Of a DNA stretch of 64,000 bases, positions 34,930-47,951 are shown piece after piece; within the stretch, counting starts at the first letter, position 1; each line of letters starts with the position of its first letter. The stretch comes from Tanypteryx hageni (Eukaryota > Arthropoda > Insecta > Odonata > Petaluridae), in NCBI GenBank assembly GCA_028673005.1, contig CM054117.1:35914061-35978060 (forward strand), read 5' to 3'. A program made the translations under genes and the position numbers. The notes beneath the pieces are model-generated. The model did not search any database. It worked only from the letters and a program-made list of their open reading frames with translations, and was not told the origin of the DNA.

Positions 34930-37701
34930 CAGCCTTTATTCTAAGCTTTTTTTTTCACTGCACAAGTTTCCAAAATTCCAAGTCAGAATGCACAGTATGT
35001 TGTAACTTGAAGCTCTCTGTTCAGGCTATGTGCACTGCTGCACTCTATGAATATTAGTTTCGACCTGAGTCAGAGCTGTTGCGCATGCAAATGAGGAAGA
35101 AGTGACGCCATTTTGAGAGCTATGTACAGTGATTGTTATTTAGTCATTTAGAATAAAGTAAAAAATTAAAAAACCCCAGTCATGAGTAAATGTCCGGCAA
35201 TATTTGAAAAGGGGAAAAGAAAAGTTAAGCGTGCTGTGTCAAATCCATTAGGACAATGATTAACTACATCAGCAGGATCATCTAATGCTAATTAAGAGAA
35301 ATTTGTCCCAGTTAATTTCATACCAACTGACACATCATTTATTTGTGACAAAAATGTTAATGCCGACGATGAAAATAATTTTGTCCCAGACATGCTGTGC
35401 AACTCAGACGAACCTTCAACTTCTGACAGCCAAAGTACTAACAAAGTAGTAGATATTCCAATTAAAAGCTCACCATCATCCTTACTGACAAATATAAATT
35501 ATGTGAAGTTTCTGAAGTAAAAGAGATTAAATGTAAAAATGACACTCTTCAGCATTTTCATGTAAATGGGCCGCATTATGTTAAATGTTCAGTATGTCTT
35601 AAATTTCTGGAAATCGTAAAAATGCACTCAAAAAAATCCCAAGTTCCTCCTATTGCTAAAGACTGTGGTACTATTTTCCATAAGGAAACAATTGATAAGC
35701 ATTTTTCGCAACCGTATCACGCGGAATGTGCTAAAGCATTTCAACTTTCAACACTCCCATAACCTGAGGTAGTGCAAAAGTCAGGTATGGGAAAAATATT
35801 ACCAAAGATAAATGAAAACTTGGGAAATAGCATTGGAAGTATGCTCTTGCATACCTATGGAGATGCCTTAGTGATTTTTCATTTCCTGCTACAGTTGTAG
35901 CTAAAGCTGCTCAAAAATTTTCTTTCAATGACACCAATGATTTGTCGACTATTCCATGCATGGACTTCCAGTATTTGACTCCGCAAGCTCATAAAGAATT
36001 TCTGCAGTGCATAGTAAATAGCGACAAAACTACACTCGTGAAAAAGCTAACTAGTGATTATTTATCTATGTGTCCCCGATGCGATGACAGCGTTGATCGT
36101 ACTCAAATTGATAAAATTTATCTATTGGCTAAGGTTGTAAGCAAATCTGGTATATCCAAAGAATATTTTCTTGAAGCAAGTGTGCCAACTTGTCATGGAG
36201 CTAAGGGAATTCTTAGTGCTATAGAAGTTTATTGCAATCAAACAGTAGGTAAAGATGCTGCAAACTACATTTTCAAATTTGCTACTTCGTTTGTCACAGA
36301 TGGAGCTTCAGTAAACACTGGTGAAAAAGCAGGATTGTGGGAGCTTTTTCAATCGAAATTTAGAAACAGTAGCACTAACATAGACCCTCCACTTTGAAAA
36401 ATCTGGTAGGTCTAATCTGGTCTAATCTGGCATGGAAGTTGGCAAGTAAGTCCATTGCTGACCTTAAGCACATATTTCAAGAACTCATAGGATTAAGCAG
36501 TTATTTCCATTCTTCTGGGTTGCAAACTAGAAAAATCAGAGATGGTTGCAACCTTCTTTCTTTGCCACGATTATTTGAAGTGAGATGGATGGAATTCTCC
36601 TTTGATCTCGTAAATGCTGAACTTTCTTCTTGGCATGCTATGGTGATCGAGAAGCATGTGGTTATACCATGTTTCTCCATAGTCTGGACAATCTTCGTCT
36701 ACTTTCATTTTTGGCTGATGTCCTAACTGTATTTAGCAGATACCAGAAGAAGCTACAAGCCAAGAGTCACTATTTTAGACATGGAGAAAGAGACGATTTC
36801 TGTAAAGTCAAAACTTAAGATTTTAAAAGAGCTGCCTTTGTTGGGAGGGTGAGTTAGAGCCCTTAACGAACATCTCATTGAGAAGACGGAGGGAAAATAT
36901 TTTTTGAAAGATATTGAGCTGTTTCAAACCCCTGAGCGACGTCTTAAAGAACATCACAAATATGTCTCTCAAAAGCGATCAATTTCAGAAGTTTGCACAG
37001 AACTGGTGAATTCACTTGTGGAATTTCTCAACAAAAGATTTGACGTTGATTCAGAACATTTTAAAAAATTGAATCTGTTTGTGACCTTAGATCCTTTAGC
37101 TAATATTGAGGATGTTCATCATATTTTGGGAAACAATGTTGATTTGACAGAATTGTCAATGGAATATGAAGGCATTCTGCAACATCAGAAAATTAACCAA
37201 TTTTGAGAGATGACTCTTACTGAGTTTCTTCCAATTTTATCTGCTTCAACCGAATTTCCTAACATAACACTAATTATGGTACGTATCTTGGCTGCCAAAC
37301 CCCATAGTGCAGGTGTTGAATGCTTAATTAGTACAAGCAATACATTAAAATCAAATAGTTGGAGTAGATTGTCTGTAGAGTCTAAAAATGAATATATGTA
37401 TATTCATCATAACATGCAGTCATTAGACGAATGGAATCCCAGACCTGCAGTAATTTTGTGGCTAAATAATTGGGATGACTGAATTAAAGAAACTAAGACA
37501 AAAATAAGAAAATTTTAATTTTATTTAAATACGTATTTTTATTTATTTTTATACTTTTGTATAAAAAATAGTTTCATTGTTTAATTAAATATTTTTGTAT
37601 TCTGTATAATACTTTTAACTGCACAAATTTTGAATTCCCACTGCACAATTTTTTTTCCCACTGCACATTTTGTGTCCAGCTGCCTGTTAGAATAAAGGCT
37701 G
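34930..37701 (+). mobile_element. hAT element (KIAA1586-like) with perfect target duplication
   Basis: The inverted ends CAGCCTTTATTCTAA and TTAGAATAAAGGCTG are flanked by a perfect 8-bp duplication CCAAAAAG (34922-34929 and 37702-37709). The 2772-bp element carries one +-strand transposase pseudogene, described in the next entry. A 15-bp perfect terminal match and an intact duplication suggest a fairly recent insertion despite the coding damage. Confidence 0.93.
35182..37482 (+). pseudogene. hAT transposase related to KIAA1586
   Basis: Pieces in order on the + strand: MSKCPAIFEKGKRKVKRAVS with two early stops; LCNSDEPSTSDSQS; after a frameshift a zinc-binding stretch (HYVKCSVCLKF, then HFSQPYHAECAKAF); 35942-36396 (FQYLTPQAHKEF, DYLSMCPRCDDS, FKFATSFVTDGASVNTGEKA); 36394-36720 (LPRLFEVRWMEF); 36904-37206; and 37210-37482 with ILAAKPHSAGVECLISTSNT and the C-terminal NMQSLDEWNPRPAV. 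KIAA1586 is a vertebrate gene derived from this hAT group. At least three frameshifts and several stops make it non-functional. Confidence 0.88.
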
Positions 37702-37709
37702 CCAAAAAG

Positions 37710-39060
37710 TACTAATGCGCACATTACAATGGACAAAGGGACTAATGGCACAACTGGTAACTCCTAACTGAAGGCAAAAGGAACTCTCAGAAGATATCCG
37801 AGGCATCTTTTGTGAAGAAAGGGAGAACAACTGACTAATAAGGAAAAACATCCAAGGGTCTGCCACTCCACTAAATCCGGGCCCTCCCCGCATTTCGAGA
37901 GATGACCTATGCAGTTACGACAGCCTCATTCATATTTGGGATGAGTTTACTGACCAGAACCAAAGGCCATGTTGTCTGAAGAAAAATGCTCAATAGACAA
38001 ACCTTCTCAAACAGTATCACATGTAATCTCCCTCTCATCTCCAAGGTATGAATTTGAAGACGAAAATATAAACCCAATATCTTGAATCAATCGACAAAAT
38101 AAAACTAAATCTTCATCATCTGTCAAATAAAATTTTTCTCGTAAAATACTTGTATTTATCACTTATAAATTAAAATAAATCCAAAATGTCACATATAAAT
38201 CGTAAAACAACTTATATGTGACAAACTCGGGAAGGTGGCGGCAGTCTATCTAGCCTCAAGATGGCCAACCATCTGTAGCTGACCATGGCTGAAAATAAAT
38301 TAGAGGGTAACACATAAGCCAGAGGTCTCAAACTCACGGGGATGCGCATGCCACATAATGACATATACCTGAAGCTGCAGGACGCATTCCAAGATACCGT
38401 CCTTCATAGTCCTCACATGTTAACATAGGAGGTAGCAGGAAAACGAATGCACTTAACGGCAGGGGGAGGTGGGGGATGCTGTCGCCCAAAACTCGCTAAA
38501 TCCCTTCCTTACCCATTGTCCAAATTTTGAATTAAAAATTTGGATTTCCGCACAAAACTTTCACTTCTTTTTTAATATAGGTTGGTCTTAAATTTATGTT
38601 GTTGTAGATTACTCTCTGAGATTTTAAAAACAGGAACAGAACTAAAGGAACTTCAAAACATAATCGACAAAAGTCAAAATTTAAATGACTAAATAAAAAT
38701 GCTTCCAAAAACAATATAGGAAGCAAATCATCATGGCTAAAAAGAAATACAATGACTATCAACTAAACAAATTAATAAACATGACTAAAGCAACATGACA
38801 AATTATAAAAAACAATTCCCACCAAATGAATCTCATACTAAAAACTTTAAAAATAAAACAATATGACAACCTAATCATCAATCTACAACGTATTCTTCTG
38901 CCAAACTCTACCCAACAAAACAAACAATCTTCTCATAATAAACAACCAACTAAAAGATGACAGGCTAAAAGCATGACAACCAGGTTCCGTATATCTGTCC
39001 CAAATATTTAAAAAAAGAACTAGGCGCAATATTCAAAGATGAAATATAAATTACAAAGTG
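37710..39060. other. Unassigned AT-rich sequence
   Basis: No gene is seen. CAGAGGTCTCAAACTC at about 38321 resembles a Charlie-type hAT end, but no partner end was found. Confidence 0.4.
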
Positions 39061-39063
39061 TAA

Positions 39064-40620
39064 TTGTTTATTTTAGATCCCCTCATAGATATTATAAATA
39101 AAACCCTTTCACAAAGAATATTTTCAACTAAGTTACATCACAGAAGAAGAAGAAGACAAATTAAGCATAGAAAACTAAAGACCAATATTCAATCCCCTTC
39201 CTTTTCAAAACTTTTTGAGAATATAATAAATTCAAGAATACTTTACCTATATCACCACAAGATAATTTGCCCATCCCATTATGGATTTCAAAAAAGAAAA
39301 CTACAACTACAGACATCTTTAATTTTCAAATAGAAGTCTGCCACAAAGCATAAAACACTAACTGTAAGTATCTTCTATGGCTTCATAAAAGCCTTTGACT
39401 CAATCAACCACAAACTATTGATACAAAAGCTAGAATTCTTAGGTATCAGGGGGAGTATGTTAACTTGGATCCATTAATTTGTTAAAAATATATCCCAAAA
39501 AGTGAAACTCACCAACTTGTCTGATCCATGGAAGTTAACAACCCAACAGGCCCCAAGTAATGGAGTCTTACAAGTATTTGGACTGGGGATGCTACCATTC
39601 ATATTATATGTCAATGATCTAAGACAACTTGGATCCAAAGGGGCAGAAATCTTATTTTCAGGTGATGTATCACAAATTATTCATCATCAGTAGTGTCTGG
39701 TTTATGACTTGTCTTGCTGACTAGGGAATACATGCAAGGTGTGGTGGTTACCAGTTGCCTTCCACACCAGACACACACAGAAGGGATGAGGAAAATCTGC
39801 TGCCAGCATTAGTCTACTCTTTATAAAAAGCACCAAGGACAGAGCGTTGATTTGCGTGTTCTCCTCACTCAAATAAGGACCCAAGCGGCCTCGGAAAAAA
39901 ATTTACTTTTGCAGGTTTTGTGCCCGGTGCAGCTTAGAGTAGCCAGCACTCGAACCACTTATGCCAACAAAGTATTATACCACCAAAAATAGGTCAACTT
40001 ACAACAGACGCAAGAACAGCCATAAATAAAATAGAAAACTGGTTAAAAAATAATCTACTACATCTAAACCAGTGAAAATCAACTTTTCCCGTTTTCCTCA
40101 TCCACTGATCAAAATAGTCTTCCCTTTCAATGTCAACAAATAACCACTCAATTACATAGACATCTGACACAAAATTTCTTGAACTACAAATATCAGGTAA
40201 ATTAGACTGGGTCCCCCACAAATAAAATAAGGTCATTAACAAACAAAGTATAAAAAAAATACTCAACTAAAATTCACTACACCTACATATACTCAGCCCT
40301 AAAATATGGCATCATGTTCTGAGGTTCCTCACCATATGCATCAAGACAATTCATATCCAAAAAAAGAGTGATAAGATCTATAAAATAACTAGATGCACAT
40401 CGTGTAAAAACACACCCAAAGAAAACAACATTTTAAATTTCCCTTGTGTTCATTTATGAACCAGTAAAATTTGTAAAAGAGAACTTACTTCCAATAGAAC
40501 TGGGCCAAATGCCAGTACTCAACTATGGTAAAATTTGTGTTCACCTATAATAACATCAATTCACACCATCAAACCAAAATTCATATAGGAAGAGAAAGTT
40601 AAAGCTGTAGATATGATGTA
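39064..40620 (+). pseudogene. Jockey-superfamily LINE reverse transcriptase, split by a SINE
   Basis: The + strand shows reverse transcriptase remnants: a motif SFSKLFENIINSRIL; then FYGFIKAFDSINHKLLIQKL as catalytic motif A; weakly NGVLQVFGLGMLPFILYVND as motif B and beyond; and ILFSGDVSQIIHH at the position of the YADD box, where the first D has become G. The frame breaks at about 39690 and resumes at 39975 with PPKIGQLTTDARTAINKIEN, then WLKNNLLHLN, the region normally just after YADD. Many stops occur. The 5' end and 3' tail are not delimited. Confidence 0.75.
39690..39970 (-). repeat. SINE-like insertion inside the LINE
   Basis: The segment interrupts the LINE frame between QIIHH and PPKIGQ. 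Its flanks CAAATTATTCATCATC and CAAAGTATTATACCACC look like a diverged target duplication. On the minus strand it holds a box-B-like GGTTCGAGTGC (39946-39956) and, further on, GTGGAAGGCAACTGGTAACC, similar to the GGAAGGCAA.GGCAAACCAC body shared by many SINEs. Box A is missing, so the 5' end appears truncated. Confidence 0.6.
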
Positions 40621-41464
40621 TGTTTTTTGATATAACCTATGTTACATAATGTAATCAGTGGAAGAATAAAATTGATTTATTGATCATGTTATGCAACAAA
40701 GTTATTTATATGCTATAAATTATAGCATGTGAAAATAACTAATTGCATTGGCTATAATTTCATAAATGTGGTGTTTACTTTACCGTCTTCAAAACTTTGA
40801 AAACTTCAAAATCAGCTACATTTGAATTCAAATTCCTATGTCCTCCACTTCTACCAAGATACTAAAAATGCATTGGCTTATTTGTCTTACCTTATTTAAT
40901 GGAAACAGCACCACCTGCATGGAATATTTATAATTAAGGAAATAACATTTCAATGGAGAATATGAGAAATCTCACTCAATCAGCAGACTTAAATACAATG
41001 GTTAAGTCTGAAGGCAGAGCTCAAAACATGACCATTTTATTAAATTTATTTAGCAATAATAATTACGTAGATAGTTGAAAACAGAAAAATAGAAGCTCTT
41101 AAAAATTTGCACTTATTTAATTCTATTACAAAGAATTTTGAGGACTGTTATATGTTACACAGTTTTACAATTTCTCAAAATGCAGTCATAAGAGGCATAA
41201 AATTAAAACAGCCAAAAAATGTCAAATTATAACATAGGTACATTTACCATCCATAGAAAAATCTCCAAGTTTCACTGTAGGCCTGTCCTGGTAAGCCCAG
41301 TCTTGATAATGCTATGAAATCATTGCCACAGCCTTTTGTAAAAGCTTTATTGTAGGTTAGTAATTGAATCAGTTTCCATTTATTTTCCATTATTATGTTC
41401 TGTAGAGAAATATAGCTAGAAGATTCAGTGTCTGTGGCAAATTTTCAGTAGACACCTTTCAAAA

Positions 41465-42452
41465 CTGTTATTTAGAATCCTACATGTGGATGATACTTCC
41501 AGCCTGGTCACATCAAGAAGCTTGCCTGACCTAATGATGAGTGCTAACCATACTATTACTGAAATGACTGATTGGTGTAATGATAATGATCTTCTGATGA
41601 ACAATAACAAATGCACATATTTGCAATTTCATACTAGAAATTCTACTCTCAGCTACCAAGCTCCCATTTTGAATGATCCTATTATTTGCCATTCGTCAGT
41701 TACTAAGTTCCTTGGCCTTTGCATAACCGAAGATTTAAGCTGGTCAGCTCACACTGATGTACTTATTAAAAAAATAGCAGTAGGTGTCTTTATGATTAGA
41801 AGGTTGTGTCTATTGTGTCAATTGATGTTCTAAAAATGTTATATTTTGCGAAAGTGCATGCCCTTATTTCCTTTGGTGTTATGTTTTGGGGAAATTCCAA
41901 AGCTGCTATTAGTGTGTTCTCAATGCAAAAAAGATCAGTTAAAGCAATATTTCGTGTTCCCATACGCACACCTGGCAAACCCCTTTTTCAATTTCTTAAG
42001 ATACTAACCCTTCCATCCCTTTACATCCTTACGTGTGCCTCCTTTGTAAAAAAATATAATTATAAATTTCCGATTAATTCTGATTTCCATAACTATCACA
42101 CCCATAAAAAAGATGACATTCATTACAATCACAACAATTATTCTATCTGTCTAAAAGGCTGTTACCACTCTGCATCAACTATCTTTAATAAACTACCAAC
42201 TGCTATTAAAACCCTTTCCTCAAATACTGTTTTCTGCAAACATCTAAAAATCTTTCTCTTAGAAAAATGCTATTATAGCTTAGATGAGTACCTAGATGAC
42301 TAATTTTAATTACACCTTTATACTTATGTATATGAAATTTATTATTTCTGTCCTTGTGTATATTGCTTTTATATATATTATCACCTTTGACTTGTTCCAT
42401 GTACACTTTGTTGTGCCTTCGGAATCAATAAAAATTATTATTATTATTATTA
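41465..42452 (+). pseudogene. 5'-truncated Jockey-superfamily LINE with ATT tail
   Basis: The frame 41486-41833 begins at the reverse transcriptase active site (VDDTS, in place of YADDT). It continues DLLMNNNKCTYLQFHTRN and FLGLCITEDLSWSAHTDVLI, the thumb region. After a one-base shift, 41806-42303 gives AKVHALISFGVMFWGNSKAA, VFSMQKRSVKAIFRVP and the C-terminal STIFNKLPTAIKTL ending YYSLDEYLDD-stop. The 3' end has AATAAAAATT and an ATT repeat tail (about 42428-42452). The upstream endonuclease and most of the palm are missing, as expected for incomplete reverse transcription. One frameshift lies near 41820. Confidence 0.88.
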
Positions 42453-43156
42453 CATTCCTGCACTATAGTAAATAATACTTTCATTCTAATTAAAGTGTTT
42501 AATATTTGGTTATCAAACAATGAATTATTTGGCACTTTTTGTAAGTAGCATCTATAGCAAATACCATATCCTGTTTATGCCATTGATGCTCAAGGTCAGA
42601 TGAAGGGTGCCAAGAACCCTAGAATATGTCTCAACTATAGCCCTCTGCTCCCATCCATAACCTGCAGTAATAGTGAGAAGGCACAGGGCAGGATGTACTG
42701 CATTCTACTATACATAATTTGTGAATTTTTCTTTGACCCAATGGATCTCTTCTCAGCTTGGTTCTTGGGTGGCCATCTCACCTACCCTTGTTAATCTGCT
42801 ACTGGCTATGCTCTTCTTATCTTCATTATATGCCTAATATTTATCCAAAAGAATGAGTTATATTATTCAAATAGTTTTTCATTATTAAGACCCATTTTTA
42901 TGGGTTACTGTTGCAATGAATAACAATTGCTGAAGCTCAAGAATCACCGTATTTACCCGAATCGAAGACGACCTCGAATCTAAGATGACCTCCCCTTTTC
43001 TGGACTGTCAAAACAGAAAAAAGGTTTTATGATCTAATATATATGATTCCTGCAAAAATTAAAAATTCCACAAAACTAGCAAAAATTTCATTGGGTCCCA
43101 TAATTTTCTTGAATATTATAGGTCTTTATATTACATCAGTCATCATCACCCTCTAT

Positions 43157-46100
43157 CAAGGGCGGATCTAGAAACCTCCCAAGGGGGGGGGGGGGGCGAT
43201 TAAGTACTATTATCCTCGTAAATAGGAAAATTTTTCAAATACAACTCCCTATATTCGTCAAAATTATATTCAGGACTTTTTAAAGAGATTATCACAAGAA
43301 ATAATAGTATAGTATATTTTCAATCATAAATCCTATTTTAGGTGAAATATATTTTGAAAACCACGTATACATTGACCTCCCTTATAATAATCCATATTTT
43401 GCGAAAATGATGTATAAGGCTTATGTTTCGCATAATGTAAAAAAGAAAAAATATATTTAAATCGGGTATCTGTGACATTTTATTAACTTTGTATAGCACT
43501 TCTTAACATTTTATTTTAAAAATCACATTAAAAAATCAAGTGGTCGATTGCCAGAATTAGCAAAACGATCTAAAATCTCTTCCGGGTCAAGATGAATATC
43601 TTGATGTATATGGAGTAACGCCAAACCCACAAGTCTTTCTTCACTCATTCTTTTCCGCAACCAAGTTTTTAATCGTCGCAAAGCCGAAAAGCGGCGTTCA
43701 GAGCTAGCAACACTTATAGGAAGAGTGAGTAAAATTGTTAATAAAATTTTGCAATTTGGATAAATTTCCTCGTCGCACATACTGAAAACTTCACAGGCAT
43801 TCATGCCAGTTTTAATGTTATTGCACTTATATTCATGTTCCCATTTGGTTTTCCACATTATTAATTCGCTTAGAAAAATAGTAAACGAATTTGAAATAAC
43901 GGAAACATTCAAAAAGTCAAAATATTCTTCCCATAATGAGGTTGCAGTATTATCTAACTCAACTTGATCCAAACACAATAGTTGTTTCGGTAATATATTT
44001 CCCAAATTAAATGCCTTCAGTGTATCATCACAACAACGGCTTCGAAAATCAACTAGGAGAGTATCAATCATTGGGATAAATACACTACATCGATAGTTCT
44101 CCTCAGCGGTTTCCGAAGAGTTAATTCGTTTTGATGCATACCAGGACTTAATGAGTTTTAATCACAAAATATCTGCAAATTCATTAGCGCTTTTCCAAAT
44201 TCAATTAAATACTTCGTCAACCCTTTTCCTTTCACAATCTAATAAGCAAATGATGTCCTCAATGCATTTTATAGCTGAATACAGATCTAGCGATTCTTTT
44301 TGTAATGACTTACTAACCGGAAGTGTTAAGGAAAAAATAAAAGTAATGCATTTCATCGAAACAATGAATTCGCTTGTCATGAGATTATTGAGGAGTAAAT
44401 CTGCCTTTGTTGAAGACGTCCTATCATCCCAATTACTGATATCGTTCATTATCTTGGTAATTGTGGAAAAAAATTTCTCAAACATTAAACAAGCATTATG
44501 CCTTTCTACCCAGCGTGTATCGCTCGAGCTACTTAATCCCCCACCCATTTCTCTCTTTAAAAGAAATGCCCTAATTTCCGATGATTTCGACAAAGTCAAG
44601 TTCAATGAATGGCTATGACAAGGAACTGTAACCGCATGAGGAGAAACCTTACGGATTTCTGAAGCAGCACCACGCTGCTCAGAAGCCATGACACGGCAGT
44701 TATCGGTGCAAATACCAACACAGTTTTTCATATCAAGATTATTTTTTACTAATAGCTGAACAACTGATTTTCCTAGCACATCCCTTCCTAATTTAGGTTA
44801 TAGGTCTTGTCTAATTCCTGATGTGAAATTTTCATCGTGCAAATCCACAAAACCAATGAAATCTTCCCTAATTTTATTTTCATAAACATACCTAATAACA
44901 AGGCTTAATTGAGACACCATAGTTATATCAGTAGTTTTGTCAAATAAAATGGAATAATATTTTCCTTCCCTCACAAAGTTTAGGATTTTTTCCAAAATTT
45001 CATCGAAACAACAATCAATAATTGAGTTCTGAGTCGTTTTTGAAATGTATATGGCATTTGCGCTAGAAGATTTCAGATGATTTTCAAGATCCTGGTCACC
45101 GCCACGGATACATAATTTTAATATAGCGCGAAAATTTCCCTCGTTCGTAATGCTTTAACTGCTCTCAGGCCTGTCTGAAAAATTGCCGTCATCCCTATGG
45201 CCTCGAAATGGCATATTTTGTCTGCCTCGAGTGATGATCGTGTCAATAATAGGCAAAAGACGCTTTCGATTCTTTTGAACTTGCTTCAGTCTCCCTGAAA
45301 TTAACATGTTTTGAACTTCAGTTTGGGGCTTGCCAAAGTTCCTTAAAAACATTTTTGCCGATTCCACAGAGTTATTATGATAAGCATTGCCTTGGTGTTT
45401 TTCAAGAACGCCGTCCTTACCCAATAATTTTGAAAATGCAGTAAGCGGCTTTGAAACTAAAACCCCGGTCTGAGTTTTACATTTAATTGAACCAACAGTT
45501 GTAGGAGCGAACAAGGAACAATATTTACAGTAAAAACCCTGCTTTATTGGAGAATATACCACCCAAGTGAATCTATATAAGTGAGTTTGATTGAGGTATC
45601 TCTTTTCATCTTTGCCGTTCTTTAGATGCTCAGAAAAAGGAAAGACATAATTTTCAGGTGGACAAAACGGATTTTCTAAAAGTTCTTTCTTTGTTAAATT
45701 ATTTAATTTTCCTCCAAGGTAAATACCGATATCATTCTTCACCGTTGCACTACTATCACTAATATAATTTTCGATATCTACCGAATGAACCGATAAAATA
45801 ACTGAACTGTTATCTTCATAAGCGTATACAACTCTCTTCAAGGAGTCGACAGGTAGTAGTGTAGACACTGCAACTTCCACTACTTGATTGCTTGAATTTA
45901 TTATTGATTCTTTTTCTGAAGAATTGAGATAAAATGCAACCTTTTCTGGCGCTTTTGTCTGTTTGATTTCATTTTAACCAAGGTATATCTGAAAATGTTA
46001 AAATAATGATTCACGTTAATAATATACAAAATTTAACTATACATCTTCAATGCTGAATAAAGTATAATACTATGACTAAATATATAAATTCCCTTTTAAA

Positions 46101-47263
46101 GATAAATTCCACGGAATAATTTTTAAAATACTAATACTTTTATCAGACATTGATTGTTGCATTTTTAGTGCTTTTAATTCGAATATAGAGAAAATAAACA
46201 ATAAAAACTTCGTAAGAAATCACTTACAGATAATTGTAGAATTCTTCCGCTGCATGTTCGTCGACTATCTCCAAAGAAGTAATAATCACTCTTGAAGTGA
46301 TGATATTTTGAATACTTGTAGAACTGCTGCTGTAATGTTAAATTGTGGGACACGATAAAACGCAAAACCTGATTGTCTGTACCGACTATATACTTTTGCG
46401 ACAATTGTAACTTATAGCCCTTCTCCGGCAAACTATCACACACGCGCTAGCGAATCACTGAATGAATGATCTTAAAACGCTCGGAAGCACTTGAAAACAA
46501 TGACGGGAAAACCCAAGATAGAGAAAGGTCCCTTGTAAAGGATTTTGGGAGATGGAAGAGCTCAGAAGTGGGGAAGCAGTCTAAGCAAACGGGGGAGGGG
46601 GGAGGGGGGTAAATTCCAAAATGTGTATTTAGAAATACCATTGTAGTCCTTTTGGGTAAACCCAAGAAGAGACATCTAAAAAGCTTCTTAAATTATAGCC
46701 ATTCTTGAGAACAAAACGAACCGACACCAGTGAATGAGGGTGGAAGGAGAACCAAGGCATAAACCGATGGCTTTGTTTCATCCTTTTACCGGCACCTAGC
46801 CGATAGCGTAGGTCGTTGACATGGCCATCGCCCCTACTCGCGGTTCGAAAGATTCATATGATACTATCTTTACTGCACCCGGTGCGAGGGTTCTCCAAAA
46901 GGCTAGGCGACCGGAGTGCGCACATTGAGCGCATTCGAAGGCAATGTCCCACGTGGGTAGGTTCCTTCCCCTTCACTCGCCATTCGTTGAAAATCCTGGG
47001 AATCCCATTCTCCTCCCCACCACCCCATATAGCAAGTTTCAGCACCGCCCAGGGTGACACTATCTCCAACAGACCCTTTTTGCTATAACAATACGTCGGC
47101 AGCGACATAAAGAGAAGAAGCATGGGAAATTTCGAAGAAGAATCTATTCAATAACCTAAGCCTACTGAAGAAACCATCCTGCCACCTGACAGCCTGCTTA
47201 TTCTCTTGTCCCAAAGAGTACCCAAGGGGGGGCGATCGCCCCCCCCCCTTGGATCCGCTCATG
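43157..47263 (-). mobile_element. hAT element with near-intact transposase frame
   Basis: The left end CAAGGGCGGATCTAG and the right end, read inward, CATGAGCGGATCCAAG are followed by a G-rich run and GGGCGAT(CGCCC). The flanking octamers CCCTCTAT (43149-43156) and CCCTCTTT (47264-47271) agree at 7 of 8. The 4107-bp element encodes one minus-strand transposase, described in the next entry. The ends match the MITE at 8452-8722, which makes this a candidate autonomous source, now defective. Confidence 0.85.
43523..45880 (-). pseudogene. hAT transposase (ZMYM1/THAP0-like), four in-frame stops
   Basis: A single minus-strand frame of 786 codons runs from 45880 to 43523 with no frameshift. It is broken only by TAA (45155-45157), TAA (44798-44800), TGA (44201-44203) and TGA (44162-44164). 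In order: a TTF-type zinc finger region (LYRFTWVVYSPIKQGFYCKY, CSLF); the block around KNRKRLLPIIDTIITRGRQN; the catalytic half with GKYYSILFDKTTDITMVSQL and CVGICTDNCRVM, CHSHSLNLTLSKSS and SDTRWVERHNA; and the dimerisation domain LPISVASSERRFSALRRLKT, then WLRKRMSEERLVGLALLHIH. The frame seems to extend about 30 codons upstream. Length and domain order match a complete hAT transposase, so loss of function is recent. Confidence 0.92.
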
Positions 47264-47462
47264 CCCTCTTTTCTCCCTTTGTCAATGTCCTCATTCTCAA
47301 TATCTTTATCACCCTGAACTTTAGACTCCCACAAAATATCATCTTCACTTCCATCAATGGCACTGTATAAGCAGCATTTCTTAATTGCACTCACAATTAT
47401 TTCTGTATTTATCTGTAGCCACGATGACTTGAATCATTCGCAGAGCTTAGTTGTTAATTACG

Positions 47463-47951
47463 GAAATTCCGGTGAATTACGCCGTCATTTGTTTTGACAT
47501 CTGCGAAATGATATTCGCCAGTAGACAAGAAAAGTTAAGCTCACTTTTGGGAATTGTTCGCATAATAATTATTCACTTAACATCATCGTTCAAAACTAAA
47601 ATTCAATAGTTCTCTAATTCGTTAAATAACACGTCATTTTTACGTATTCGGCATTTATTTCTAACATGTATTCAGATATAGGTATAGTTCGTTCATTCAT
47701 TGAAAGATTTATTTGAAAGGAATGTAAGACAAAATCACAATTGCAGAAATTATGGCGTAAAACCATTGAATGGGTAATTCCGGCAACACGCCGTTATTTG
47801 TTTTGACATCCGTGAAATGATATTCGCCAATAGACAAGGAAAGTTTAGTTCTTCGCTTTCTGAAATCGTTCGCGTAATAATTGTTCACTGAACGTCACCG
47901 CTAAAAAATAAATTTCACTAGATCTCTACTTCGTTAAATAACACGTCATTT
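47463..47951. repeat. Tandem duplication, second copy interrupted by the LINE
   Basis: Unit 1 (about 47463-47730) and unit 2 (about 47774-47951, continuing at about 49551-49620) share blocks such as TTTGTTTTGACATC, AAATGATATTCGCCA and CGTTAAATAACACGTCATTT, at an offset of about 310 bases. After CACGTCATTT unit 2 jumps into the LINE. Unit-1-like sequence (CGTATTCAG.ATAG.TA) resumes on the other side. Confidence 0.8.

Noticed and set aside
44151..44618. 155-codon frame on the + strand
   Set aside because: It is the antisense shadow of the hAT transposase, whose minus-strand frame carries all family motifs.
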